NCBI GenBank assembly: GCA_964440655.1
Contig: CAYTTA010000004.1
Span: forward strand, 1-64,000
Origin: CAYTTA01 sp964440655
Lineage (GTDB): Bacteria; Bacteroidota; Rhodothermia; Balneolales; Balneolaceae
Direction: 5' to 3'
Length of the DNA stretch: 64,000 nt
A program made the translations under genes and the position numbers. Positions 7,723-16,351 of this stretch are shown in pieces. The notes below the pieces were generated by a model. The model was given only the letters and a program-made list of their open reading frames with translations, was not told the origin of the DNA and searched no databases. Each line of letters opens with the position of its first letter. Positions within the stretch are counted from its first letter, which is position 1.

Positions 7723-9935
7723 TTAGGCCATTTTCCTCAGCTGTCTCGCCAGAAAACAGGTACGTGGAGGCAAGTTGATTCCTCCGGTGATGAGCTCGAA
7801 CGAGGCAAGCGAGGCGATCCGGTCGCGTACCACAACCTCCCAGACGCCGGCAGGAAGAGGCCGGTGCATCGGCTCTTCCGGGTCGGCATTGAGTGCCCAG
7901 AACCAGTCGTAAAGATCACCGGTGCCCTCTCCCTCCACCCGGCAGGAGATCTGAATGCGCTCCCCCCACGGCTGGAAGTGAATCCGGTCCGGTGAGGCCC
8001 GCCGCAAGGCCGGGGCGCTTTTTCGCAGTGCGATCACCCCGCGATAGAAGTGAAAAAGTGATTCATTGAGCTTCAGGTCGCGGAAATCGATCCAGTTTAT
8101 CTCATCATCCCGGTTGTAGCTGTCCCGGACCACATGCCACTCTCCCTCATGCAGGAGGGCTTTGGAGCGGGCAAACTCCTGCCCGGAATGGATCATGGTG
8201 ATGCCCGGTGTTACCAGCAGGCAGAANNNNNNNNNNNNNNNNNNNNNNNNNNNNNNNNNNNNNNNNNNNNNNNNNNNNNNNNNNNNNNNNNNNNNNNNNN
8301 NNNNNNNNNNNNNNNNNNNNNNNNNNGACTCCAGGAATCCACTGGAGAGTCATTTTCGGCAACCGGCTTCTGCCGGAGAGAACCGTTCGCCGGAAATTCC
8401 GCAGGATGAGGCGCTTTGTCGGCGGAACGGAGGCCGGGGCGCATGGCCAGGCGGATGAAGTCCCCCAGTGTGTGGCCGTCGTGACTCTCCAGATAGTTGA
8501 CCGAATGCGCCGAGGTATGGTAGAGCCCCCCTTCGGTCGAGCGGAGCGTTCCTTTGAACCAGTTCTCGATCTGGGGGTTCCCCGATCCGTGATGGCGTTC
8601 GGAAAAGATGAGCCCGCGGCCGCTGTGCGGATCCGACCCTTTCATCCCGTTGCGAAAGCGATCGTTCCAGGAGGGCCAGCCATGGTTGGAGAAGAGCCAG
8701 GGGACGTAGCGGCCGCCCCACGGCTCGGCAATAAGAAGCGCATCGGGCTGCACGCTCCGCACCGCTTCCTGTATCAGATCCCAGCTCCCTTCGTCGATCA
8801 GGCCGGCCAGGTCGAACCGGAATCCATCGATGTGAAACTCCTCCATCCACCAGATGAGCGAATCGATGATGATTTTCCGGACAAGAGGATGTCCGGTGTT
8901 GAGTTCGTTTCCGGTGCCGCTCCGGTTCATGAAATTCCCCGCCTCGTCTTTCCGCAGGGCGACCTCCCTGAGGTGATGGCAGAGCGGGTTGATGTCGAAG
9001 AGGGAGGTATGGTTGTAGACCACATCAATCAATACGGATATCCCATTGCGATGCAGCTCTTTGACAAGATCCTTCAGTTCGGTGTAGGCCTCGGTTTGCC
9101 GTCCGGAGATCTCGTCCGGACGGCCGGTGAAGGCGGAGTCGTATCGGCTCTCCGGAGCGAAGAAAAAGGAGGTCATGTACCCCCAGTGGTTGAGGGAGGT
9201 GGAGTTCCAGGTGTTGTGAAACCCCTCCGAAGTTTTTTGGCCGAAAGGGGGTTCGATCCAGGAAAACTTGTGGAGGGGAAGAAACTCCACCGCATTCACA
9301 CCGAGTCGTTTCAGGTGGGGGATCCCTCCGGTCTGATCCGGGTCGAGCCACTTCCGGTAGATTCCCTTCATGCCCGCTGAGTCCTTGCCTCCGGCTCCGG
9401 CTCCGGCTCCTGCCCCTGCACCCGTCCCTGACCCTTCATCCGCACCAGCCTCTGCATCCGCCCCTGCCCCCGTTCTCACCGCAGCCGATGGGTGAGCCAC
9501 CAGATCCTTGATGTGGGTCTCGTAGATGATCAGATCGCGGGGATCGCCCGGCATCACCCCGCGGTCTCCCTCCCAGTCGTAGTGGTGGGTGAAGATAAGG
9601 GTCCGGGCCTCCTGCCGGTAGTTGTTTCGGACGGCGACATGGCGGCTGAAAGGGTCGGCAAAGGGGAGGGTGCTGTAGGGGCCGGGCGGGCTTTTTCCTT
9701 CTGGATACTCCACCCGGTATTGGTACCACCATCCGGTCAGGTCCTTCTCCAGCTCCAGGATCCAGACATCCTCCCCGCCCCGGGTCATGTTGTGACGCTC
9801 CTCGGGATCGGCCTGATCGCACTTTCTGTAAAGGAGGCACTCGGCTGATGCTGCCCCCGGAAAGATCAGTTCAAATCGGGTACGCCCGTCCCGGACGGTG
9901 CATCCGGGCCTGAGATGGGAGTAGGGATGCATCAT
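7723..9935 (-). CDS. GH13 pullulanase/debranching-type glycosidase, interrupted by an assembly gap
   Basis: One gene split by the 100-N gap at 8227-8326; the two halves are in different nominal frames because the gap length is arbitrary. The N-terminal half (9935 to 8327) has a CBM48-like domain (TRFELIFPGA...WWYQYRVE) and then the GH13 catalytic barrel: DVVYNHT (region I), GFRFDLAGLID with the nucleophile Asp (II), IAEPWGG with the acid/base Glu (III) and NYLESHD (IV). The C-terminal half (8226 to 7723) resumes at PGITMIHSGQEFARSK and ends in a beta-sandwich. Features resemble type I pullulanase, which cuts alpha-1,6 branches of glycogen or starch. A long Ala/Gly-rich insert (about residues 155-187) is unusual. 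No signal peptide is visible, so a cytoplasmic role in glycogen breakdown is likely. Confidence 0.85.
8227..8326. other. Assembly gap (100 N) inside the GH13 gene
   Basis: Exactly 100 N, the usual placeholder for a gap of unknown size. The missing part encodes the segment between the catalytic HD motif and the SGQEF motif. The right flank carries an imperfect inverted repeat (GACTCCAG with CTGGAGAGTC) that may have contributed to the break. Confidence 0.99.
9376..9480 (-). repeat. Low-complexity GGAGCC-like hexamer repeat in the GH13 gene
   Basis: On the coding strand short units encoding Gly-Ala (GAGADAE, GAGAGAGAG) are repeated through about 30 codons, with Asp/Glu interruptions. The segment lies between the CBM48-like domain and the catalytic barrel, where family members have no such sequence. 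The reading frame is maintained through it. Confidence 0.8.
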
Positions 9936-9972
9936 CGATCGGGCGGTCAGATTCGTTCAGGCAGAACAGAGA

Positions 9973-12096
9973 TCAGTAGACCGGCGAACCGTTCTCTGCA
10001 TCAGCGGAAAGGAAATAGAGCGACCCGTCCTTCTCTTCTGCCATGAGTACCATGCCGTTACTCATTTCTCCCATCATTTTTCTAGGCTTCAGGTTGGCCA
10101 CCACAACCACCTTCTTGCCGATCAGATCATCCGGCTTGAAATTCTCTTTGATGCCGGAGAGGATGGTGCGGGTTTCGAAACCGAGATCGACCGAAAGCTT
10201 CAGCAGCTTGTCGGAACCGGGGATCTCCTCGGCGGCAAGTATCTGGGCGACCCGAAGATCAAGCCTGGCAAAGTCGGGGTATTCAATGGTCTCCTTGAGC
10301 TCCGGCCACTTTTTCCCGGCGTCGCCATCCGTTTTTTCATCCCCGGATCCGGAAGTCGCCGTCGACTCCGATATGCCGGTTCCGGCTGCAGCCTCCGCAT
10401 CTCCGGAAGTTTTTTCTTCACTTGCAGCCACCCGGCTTCGCAGTCGCTCCAGCTCTGCCTCGACCTCCTCATCCTCGATTTTCCGGAAAAGGATCTCGCC
10501 GGACTCGACCGTCTGCCCCGGCCGGAGCATCGCCGTCCCCACATCGGACCATCCGGGATTTTCCGGAAGTCCGAGCTGCTTTCGGAGAAGGATCATCTTG
10601 CCGGGCAGGATCGGCTCGAACAGGACGGAGAGGGCGGCACTGATCTGAAGGCAGACGTGCAGCGTGGTGGCGCAGGCATCGGGATCCTCTTTTCGGGTGC
10701 GCCACGGTTCGCTCTCGGTAAAGTATTTGTTTCCGATGCGGGCAAGGTTCATGGTTTCGGCGATCGCCTCCCGGAAGCGGAATTTCTCGTACGCCTCCTC
10801 GATCCGTGCCTGGGCTTTGTCGATCTCCTCGAGAACCTCGCGCTCCCGGTCGCCTGGACGGACCAGTTCCGGAACCCGGCCGTCGAAGAACCGCTCGGTG
10901 AAGGAGAGGGTGCGGAAGAGGAAATTGCCCAGGATGTCGGCCAGTTCGCTGTTGTTCCGGCTCTGGAACTCTCTCCAGGAGAAATCGGAATCCCTGGTTT
11001 CGGGAAGGGTGGTGCCGAGCACATAGCGGAGAATGTCGGGCTCGTAGCGCTCCATATACTCCTCGAGCCAGACCGCCCACCCCTTCGAGGTGGAGAGTTT
11101 TCTTCCCTCCAGGTTTAGGAACTCATTGGCGGGTACATTCTCCGGGAGGAGGTACTTTCCATGTTTCATGAGCATGAGCGGGAACATGATGCAGTGAAAG
11201 ACGATGTTGTCCTTGCCGATGAAGTGGTAGAGCGTGGCATCCTCATCCTGCCAGTACTCCTTCCACCGGTCGGGTTGACCTGTCTCGATGGCCCACTCCC
11301 GGGTGAAGGAGATGTAACCGATCGGCGCATCAAACCAGACATAGAGCACCTTGTTCTCCGCCTCCTCGAGCGGGACCGGAACGCCCCAGGTCAGATCCCG
11401 GGAGACCGCGCGGTCGTGAAGCCCCTCCTGCAGCCAGCTCTTCACCTGGCCCATCACATTGGGTTTCCAGTTCTTGCGGGTGGAGATCCACTCTTCGATC
11501 TCCGGCTGCATTTCGCCCAGCGGCAGGTACCAGTGCTCGGTCTCGCGTGGGACGGGGGGATTGCCGGAGAGGACACTCTTCGGATTGATCAGCTCGGAGG
11601 GGGAGAGGGAGGTGCCGCACTTCTCGCACTGGTCGCCGTAGGCCTCCTCATATCCGCAGACCGGACAGGTTCCGGTCACATAGCGGTCGGGCAGAAACAT
11701 CCCCGCCTCCTCGTCGTAGAGCTGGTTCTCCGTTTTCTTGACGAAGATTCCCTTTTCATGCAGGGTGGTGAAAAACTCCTGGGAAGTTTCGTAGTGAAGA
11801 GGGGAGCTGGTGCGGCCGTAGTAGTCAAAGGAAATGCCAAACTCCCGGAACACCTTTTTGTTTCGCTCGTGGAAGCGGTCCACGATCTCCTGCGGGGTGA
11901 CCCCCTCTTTTTCCGCGGCGATGGTGATCGGAACGCCGTGTTCGTCAGAGCCGCAGATGTAGACGATGTCATCGTTTTTCAGCCGGCGGTACCGGACAAA
12001 GAGGTCGGCGGGAAGGTAGGCTCCCGCAATGTGTCCGAGATGGATGGGGCCGTTCGCATAGGGCAGGGCTGAAGTAACGAGGGTTCGTTTGCTCAT
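9973..12096 (-). CDS. metG: Methionyl-tRNA synthetase with C-terminal tRNA-binding domain
   Basis: This class I aminoacyl-tRNA synthetase charges tRNA-Met. The 707-residue protein begins with the HIGH-type motif IHLGHIAG. It has a zinc-knuckle insertion (CPVCGYEEAYGDQCEKCG), the KMSKS-type motif KLSTSKGW and an anticodon-binding helical domain. A C-terminal OB-fold tRNA-binding domain runs from about residue 600 (LDLRVAQILAAEEIPGSDKL to the end). An acidic, low-complexity linker of about 45 residues (Ser/Gly/Asp/Glu-rich) joins the OB domain to the core. Length fits the long MetRS form. It is transcribed leftwards, with 37 bp before the GH13 gene. Confidence 0.97.
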   Translation of the reverse strand: MSKRTLVTSALPYANGPIHLGHIAGAYLPADLFVRYRRLKNDDIVYICGSDEHGVPITIAAEKEGVTPQEIVDRFHERNKKVFREFGISFDYYGRTSSPLHYETSQEFFTTLHEKGIFVKKTENQLYDEEAGMFLPDRYVTGTCPVCGYEEAYGDQCEKCGTSLSPSELINPKSVLSGNPPVPRETEHWYLPLGEMQPEIEEWISTRKNWKPNVMGQVKSWLQEGLHDRAVSRDLTWGVPVPLEEAENKVLYVWFDAPIGYISFTREWAIETGQPDRWKEYWQDEDATLYHFIGKDNIVFHCIMFPLMLMKHGKYLLPENVPANEFLNLEGRKLSTSKGWAVWLEEYMERYEPDILRYVLGTTLPETRDSDFSWREFQSRNNSELADILGNFLFRTLSFTERFFDGRVPELVRPGDREREVLEEIDKAQARIEEAYEKFRFREAIAETMNLARIGNKYFTESEPWRTRKEDPDACATTLHVCLQISAALSVLFEPILPGKMILLRKQLGLPENPGWSDVGTAMLRPGQTVESGEILFRKIEDEEVEAELERLRSRVAASEEKTSGDAEAAAGTGISESTATSGSGDEKTDGDAGKKWPELKETIEYPDFARLDLRVAQILAAEEIPGSDKLLKLSVDLGFETRTILSGIKENFKPDDLIGKKVVVVANLKPRKMMGEMSNGMVLMAEEKDGSLYFLSADAENGSPVY

Positions 12097-12159
12097 AAAG
12101 GTGTCCGAGGTGTCCGATGGGATGAAGGAGCGTTAATCAGATGGATAAAGTTACATTCT

Positions 12160-12762
12160 TCAGGCCAGCTTTTCCAGAAAGGCATAGAGGGCAACGCCTG
12201 CCGCCACCGAGACATTCAGGGAATGTTTCATCCCGAACTGCGGGATTTCGACAAACTCGTCGATGAGAGGGAACAGCGCCTCGTCAATCCCGGTCACCTC
12301 GTTTCCGATGATCAGACAGATTTTCCGGGACGGAGGGCGGTGGGAGAGGAGCGACTCGCTCCGGAGGGTCTGCTCCAGGCCGTAGATCCGGTACCCCTCG
12401 TGGCGAAGTTCGGTGAGAACGGCCTCAGGGCGGTCAGCGGCCGACCAGGGAACATGCTCTTCGGCCCCGAGCGCTGTCTTGCTGATCTCGGCCCGCGGGG
12501 GACGTGGTGTGTACCCGGTGAGCCAGAGCCGGCAGACTCCGAAGGCATCGGCCGACCGGAAGAGGGAGCCCACATTGTGCAGGCTCCGGATGTTATGGGC
12601 CATCAGAATAAAATCGTCCCGCAGAGGGGAACTCCGCTGCAGGTTATCGGCCTGGATCTGGCGGGCAGTTTTTTTAATGCTTTTCATACGGGCTGATAAT
12701 CGGCTTGTAATGGCTTCAGGACTCCTCCTCTTTCGCATCCCATTTTCGTTATTGGTTACCAT
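12160..12762 (-). CDS. SPOUT (TrmH/SpoU) family RNA methyltransferase
   Basis: The 200-residue product belongs to the SPOUT superfamily of knotted 2'-O-methyltransferases acting on tRNA or rRNA. The three family motifs are present: NIRSLHNVGSLFRSAD (motif 1), LIIGNEVTGID (motif 2) and IPQFGMKHSLNVSVAAG (motif 3, knot and S-adenosylmethionine site). A basic N-terminal stretch of about 35 residues (rich in Arg and Lys) may help RNA binding. The target nucleotide cannot be predicted. It sits 63 bp upstream of metG on the same strand, so co-transcription of two translation genes is plausible. The start is not marked by a strong ribosome-binding site, so the true start may be Met9. Confidence 0.88.
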   Translation of the reverse strand: MVTNNENGMRKRRSPEAITSRLSARMKSIKKTARQIQADNLQRSSPLRDDFILMAHNIRSLHNVGSLFRSADAFGVCRLWLTGYTPRPPRAEISKTALGAEEHVPWSAADRPEAVLTELRHEGYRIYGLEQTLRSESLLSHRPPSRKICLIIGNEVTGIDEALFPLIDEFVEIPQFGMKHSLNVSVAAGVALYAFLEKLA

Positions 12763-12867
12763 CGGGGAAGGTCCTATTTTCCGATGGTTTAAAAAATCCT
12801 CGTCCTGTTAATCGAAAGGGCCATTTGCAAAAAGCTCCATCAGACGGCAGGATTTTTACTCCGGATC

Positions 12868-12897
12868 CTGACAAAAGGGTCTGAAATCATCTAGTAT
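12868..12897 (+). promoter_or_regulatory. Sigma70-like promoter for the greA leader
   Basis: CTGACA (12868-12873) and TAGTAT (12892-12897) are separated by 18 bp, close to the -35/-10 consensus. Transcription would begin near 12904, about 120 bp before greA, and run through two hairpins. Confidence 0.45.
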
Positions 12898-12903
12898 ATT
12901 TAC

Positions 12904-12990
12904 CAGATAAAAGCCGCCGGACCCTCTGTATTCAAGGTCGCCGGAGCGGCCGGATACGGAGCAGCAGTTCCTCATGAGCTGCTGTTTTTT
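12904..12990 (+). ncRNA. Candidate leader RNA with intrinsic terminator upstream of greA
   Basis: Downstream of the promoter-like sequence lies a GC-rich hairpin (GCCGCCGGACC paired with GGTCGCCGGAGCGGC, 12913-12950). It is followed by a terminator-like hairpin CAGCAG/CTGCTG and a run of six T (12960-12990). The terminator precedes the greA ATG by about 35 bp, so it would either cut off a small RNA of about 85 nt or attenuate greA. A similar layout (GraL) is known upstream of E. coli greA. Its presence here is inferred from sequence only. Confidence 0.45.
12960..12990 (+). terminator. Rho-independent terminator in the greA leader
   Basis: CAGCAG (12962-12967) can pair with CTGCTG (12979-12984) around an 11-nt loop and is followed directly by TTTTTT. 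It lies upstream of greA, so it must be leaky, regulated, or bypassed by another promoter. Confidence 0.55.
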
Positions 12991-13025
12991 GTTTACCAAA
13001 CTGCCAAAAAGGTGAAACAATAATC

Positions 13026-13502
13026 ATGAGAAAAAGCTATCTCTCCAAGGAAGGATTTGAGAAACTGGAGAATGAACTGCGCGATCTGAAAACGAGGGGC
13101 CGCAGGGAGATTGCCGATCAGATCGCCGAGGCCCGGGCCAAGGGGGATCTGAGCGAGAATGCCGAGTACGATGCAGCCAAGGAAGCCCAGGGAATGCTGG
13201 AAAAAAGGATTTCCGAACTGGAAGAGACACTGGCCCGCGCAGAGATCATCGACGAGAGCAAGATCGACAACAACCGCGCCTGGCTGCTCTCCACCGTGAC
13301 CATCCTGAACCACAAGGTCGGGAAGGAGATGACCTACACGCTGGTCAACAAGGAAGAGGCGGATTTCAGTGCCGGGAAGATCTCCATCGACTCCCCGATC
13401 GGGAAGGCGATTCTGGGGAAAGAGGTCGGCGAGGTGATTGAGGTATCGGTTCCGGCCGGTAACATGAAACTGGAAATCAAAAAAATCGAACGCGAAGGAT
13501 GA
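13026..13502 (+). CDS. greA: Transcription elongation factor GreA
   Basis: GreA enters the secondary channel of RNA polymerase and stimulates cleavage of backtracked RNA. The 158-residue protein has the N-terminal coiled coil with the family pattern SKEGFEKLENELRDLK and GDLSENAEYDAAKEAQ; the acidic residues at its tip (DLSENAEYD) bind the catalytic Mg2+. The C-terminal FKBP-like domain contains SPIGKAILGKEVGEV. Length is normal. The stop overlaps the start of the next gene (ATGA), so greA and UDP-glucose dehydrogenase are co-translated. A leader with a terminator precedes the gene. Confidence 0.97.
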   Translation: MRKSYLSKEGFEKLENELRDLKTRGRREIADQIAEARAKGDLSENAEYDAAKEAQGMLEKRISELEETLARAEIIDESKIDNNRAWLLSTVTILNHKVGKEMTYTLVNKEEADFSAGKISIDSPIGKAILGKEVGEVIEVSVPAGNMKLEIKKIEREG

Positions 13503-14866
13503 AAATTGCAGTAATCGGAACGGGATATGTAGGACTGGTGGCAGGTACCTGCTTTGCCGACAGCGGCAACGATGTAATCTGCGTGGACATCGACCAGAAG
13601 AAAGTGGAGCAGCTCAGGAAGGGCGATATTCCCATCTACGAGCCGGGCCTGGTTCACGTCTTCAACCGGGCGATCCGTGAAAATCGCCTCGAATTCACCA
13701 CCGATCTTGAATCTGCAGTGGAGCAGGCGGAGATCATCTTCCTCGCCCTTCCGACCCCTCCGGGTGCGAACGGCCAGGCCGATCTCTCTGCCGTTCTCAG
13801 TGTGGCCGAGCAGCTTGGTGAACTGATCGAGCGGTTCGGAACCTACAAGATTGTGGTCAACAAGAGCACCGTTCCGGTCGGTACGGCGGAGAAGGTCCGG
13901 CAGAAGATTGCCGGCAAGACCCGTGTGGAGTTCGATGTGGTCTCCAACCCCGAGTTTCTGCGGGAAGGGGCTGCTGTGGAGGATTTCATGAAGCCGGAGC
14001 GGGTGGTGATCGGTACATCCAGCGAAAAGGCGGCCGAAAAGATGAAGCGTCTCTACGAGCCGTTTGTCCGCAGCGGTAATCCGATTCTGATCATGGATGA
14101 GAAGAGTTCCGAGCTGACGAAGTATGCAGCCAACGCCTTTCTCGCCACCAAGATCACCTTCATGAACGAGATCGCCAACATCTGCGAAGCGGTCGGGGCT
14201 GATGTGGATCAGATCCGGAAGGGGATCGGAACCGACAGCCGGATCGGGAAACGTTTTCTTTTTGCTGGTATCGGATACGGCGGGAGCTGCTTCCCGAAAG
14301 ATGTGCAGGCAATCCACTTCACAGCCTCCGAGTATGGATATGATTTCCGGATTCTGGACTCCGTGATGGAGGTGAACGACCGGCAGAAACTCTCCATCTT
14401 TGAGAAGATCAAGGATTATTATAATGGAGAGATCGAGGGGAAGGTATTTGGCATCTGGGGACTGAGCTTCAAGCCGGAGACCGACGACATCCGCGAGGCA
14501 CCCTCTCTCTATATTACCCGGGAGCTGGCAAAGGCGGGCGCGAAGATGAAGGCGTACGATCCGGAGGCGCGCGAGACATTCAAACGGGCCACCGACCCGG
14601 CCGTTCTCGAGGCCACCGAGTTTGTCAAGGACCGCGACAGCGCTCTGGAAGGGATCGATGCGCTCATCATCTGCACCGAATGGAATGAGTTCCGACGACC
14701 GGACATGACCAACTTTGCCCGGCTGATGAAGGAGCCTCTCATCTTTGACGGACGGAATCTCTACGATCTCAAATCGGCAGCCGATCACAACCTCAAGTAC
14801 ATCAGTGTGGGAAGACCAACGGTGAATGTACCCAGCCGGGTGAGCAGCGTTGCCGATGCCAAATAG
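13499..14866 (+). CDS. ugd: UDP-glucose 6-dehydrogenase
   Basis: The enzyme oxidises UDP-glucose twice with NAD+ to UDP-glucuronate, a precursor of cell-surface polysaccharides. The 455-residue protein starts with the Rossmann motif IAVIGTGYVGLVAGTCFA. The central catalytic Cys lies in GYGGSCFPKDVQA, preceded by the ELTKYAANAFLATKITFMNE helix, and the C-terminal UDP-binding domain follows. Length is typical. It overlaps greA by 4 bp. The next gene, 24 bp downstream, looks like the enzyme that uses its product, so the two probably make UDP-xylose or a related sugar. Confidence 0.95.
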   Translation: MKIAVIGTGYVGLVAGTCFADSGNDVICVDIDQKKVEQLRKGDIPIYEPGLVHVFNRAIRENRLEFTTDLESAVEQAEIIFLALPTPPGANGQADLSAVLSVAEQLGELIERFGTYKIVVNKSTVPVGTAEKVRQKIAGKTRVEFDVVSNPEFLREGAAVEDFMKPERVVIGTSSEKAAEKMKRLYEPFVRSGNPILIMDEKSSELTKYAANAFLATKITFMNEIANICEAVGADVDQIRKGIGTDSRIGKRFLFAGIGYGGSCFPKDVQAIHFTASEYGYDFRILDSVMEVNDRQKLSIFEKIKDYYNGEIEGKVFGIWGLSFKPETDDIREAPSLYITRELAKAGAKMKAYDPEARETFKRATDPAVLEATEFVKDRDSALEGIDALIICTEWNEFRRPDMTNFARLMKEPLIFDGRNLYDLKSAADHNLKYISVGRPTVNVPSRVSSVADAK

Positions 14867-14890
14867 CCGCAACTGACAGACGGTTCGACC

Positions 14891-15865
14891 ATGTCGAAGT
14901 CGAAAAAGAGGGTGCTTATCACAGGGGGAGCCGGGTTTCTCGGCTCCCATCTGTGCGACCGGTTCCTCCATGAGGGGTATGATGTGATCTGTATGGACAA
15001 TCTGCTTACGGGCAGTATCTCCAACATTGAGCATCTGTTCGGCTCCCCCCGTTTTCAATTCATCGAGCAGGATGTCACCAACTATATCCATATAGAGGGG
15101 CCTCTCGATCTGATCCTCCATTTTGCCTCCCCCGCCTCTCCGGCCGATTATCTGGAGATGCCGATCCAGACGCTGAAGGTCGGTTCACTCGGCACCCACA
15201 AAGCGCTGGGGCTCGCCCTGAAGAAGCAATCACGCTTTCTTCTCGCCTCGACCAGTGAGGTATACGGCGATCCGCTTGTACATCCCCAGCCGGAAAACTA
15301 CTGGGGGAATGTCAATCCGATCGGTTATCGGGGCGTTTATGACGAGGCGAAACGGTTCGCCGAGGCGATGACCATGGCCTATCACCGCTTTCACGGCCTC
15401 GAGACCCGCATCGTCCGCATTTTCAATACCTATGGTGCGCGGATGCGGCTCAATGACGGGCGGGCCCTTCCCACCTTCATGCGGCAAGCCCTGATGGGCG
15501 AGGAGATCACCGTTTTCGGAGACGGTTCCCAGTCCCGTTCGTTCACCTATGTGGACGATCTGACGGAGGGGATCTATCGGCTTGCCCACAGCGACTATGT
15601 CTATCCGGTCAATCTGGGGAATCCCGAGGAGGTGACCATCCTTCAGTTTGCCAGGGAGATCATCGAGCTTACCGGTTCAGAAAGCAGGATTGTTCACAAG
15701 GAGCTTCCTGTGGATGATCCCAAAGTGCGGAAGCCCGACATCCATCTGGCAAAAGAGGTGCTGGGATGGGAGCCGAAAGTGCACCGGAAGGAGGGGCTGC
15801 GCAAGACCCTGGACTACTTCCGGGAGAAGATCGCATCGATGAGCTCCGGATCCGGTGAGGCCTGA
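14891..15865 (+). CDS. NAD-dependent sugar epimerase/dehydratase, UDP-glucuronate decarboxylase (UDP-xylose synthase)-like
   Basis: This extended short-chain dehydrogenase of 324 residues has the NAD-binding motif VLITGGAGFLGSHLCDRF. The catalytic Ser/Thr region is LASTSEVYGDP, and the YxxxK pair appears as YDEAKR. IRIFNTYGARM (here IVRIFNTYGARM) and SFTYVDDLTEGI are shared with UDP-glucuronate decarboxylases. Position directly after UDP-glucose dehydrogenase supports UDP-glucuronate to UDP-xylose conversion. A dTDP-glucose 4,6-dehydratase is less likely because the rml partners are absent. The spacing to the Nudix gene is 6 bp, which suggests one operon. Confidence 0.87.
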   Translation: MSKSKKRVLITGGAGFLGSHLCDRFLHEGYDVICMDNLLTGSISNIEHLFGSPRFQFIEQDVTNYIHIEGPLDLILHFASPASPADYLEMPIQTLKVGSLGTHKALGLALKKQSRFLLASTSEVYGDPLVHPQPENYWGNVNPIGYRGVYDEAKRFAEAMTMAYHRFHGLETRIVRIFNTYGARMRLNDGRALPTFMRQALMGEEITVFGDGSQSRSFTYVDDLTEGIYRLAHSDYVYPVNLGNPEEVTILQFAREIIELTGSESRIVHKELPVDDPKVRKPDIHLAKEVLGWEPKVHRKEGLRKTLDYFREKIASMSSGSGEA

Positions 15866-15871
15866 ACCCCC

Positions 15872-16351
15872 ATGAATCCCGACCATCCCATGCAGAAACG
15901 CCTGGTTGATCTCTACGTCTACCAAAGGAGGGGTGAAGAGGTGGAGTTTCTGCTCCTGAAGCGGGCAAAAAGAAAGATCTACAGCGGGCAATGGAGGATG
16001 ATCGGCGGCAAGGTGCATGAAGGGGAGACCCGCTGGGAGGCGGCCCTTCGCGAGCTGAGAGAGGAAACGCAGCTGATCCCGCGGCTGTTCTGGTCTGTGC
16101 CGACCATCAATCACTTCTACGAGGCCCGTACCGATGCAATCCATCTCATTCCTGCTTTTGCCGCCGAGGTGGATCCCGGGGCATCCATCCGGCTGGATGA
16201 TGAGCATCTGGAGTACCGGTGGGTCCCTCTTTCCGAAGTGAAGGAGCTCGTGCAGTGGCCCGAGCAGAAACGGATCATGGAACTGATCCGGCAAATCGTA
16301 TCAGAAGGCGAAATTCTGGAAGAGTGGAAAATTTCGGTCGATCCTGCCTGA
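15872..16351 (+). CDS. Nudix hydrolase
   Basis: The 159-residue protein carries a full Nudix box, GX5EX7REUXEEXGU-like, seen as GGKVHEGETRWEAALRELRE followed by EE. It has the surrounding features of the dATP pyrophosphohydrolase/dihydroneopterin triphosphatase type, such as VDLYVYQRRGEEVEFLLLKR at the start and EYRWVPLSEVKELVQWPEQK near the end. It should hydrolyse a nucleoside diphosphate linked to another moiety. The substrate cannot be told. It is embedded between the nucleotide-sugar genes and the outer-membrane barrel gene and overlaps the latter by 28 bp if the GTG start at 16324 is correct. Confidence 0.9.
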   Translation: MNPDHPMQKRLVDLYVYQRRGEEVEFLLLKRAKRKIYSGQWRMIGGKVHEGETRWEAALRELREETQLIPRLFWSVPTINHFYEARTDAIHLIPAFAAEVDPGASIRLDDEHLEYRWVPLSEVKELVQWPEQKRIMELIRQIVSEGEILEEWKISVDPA

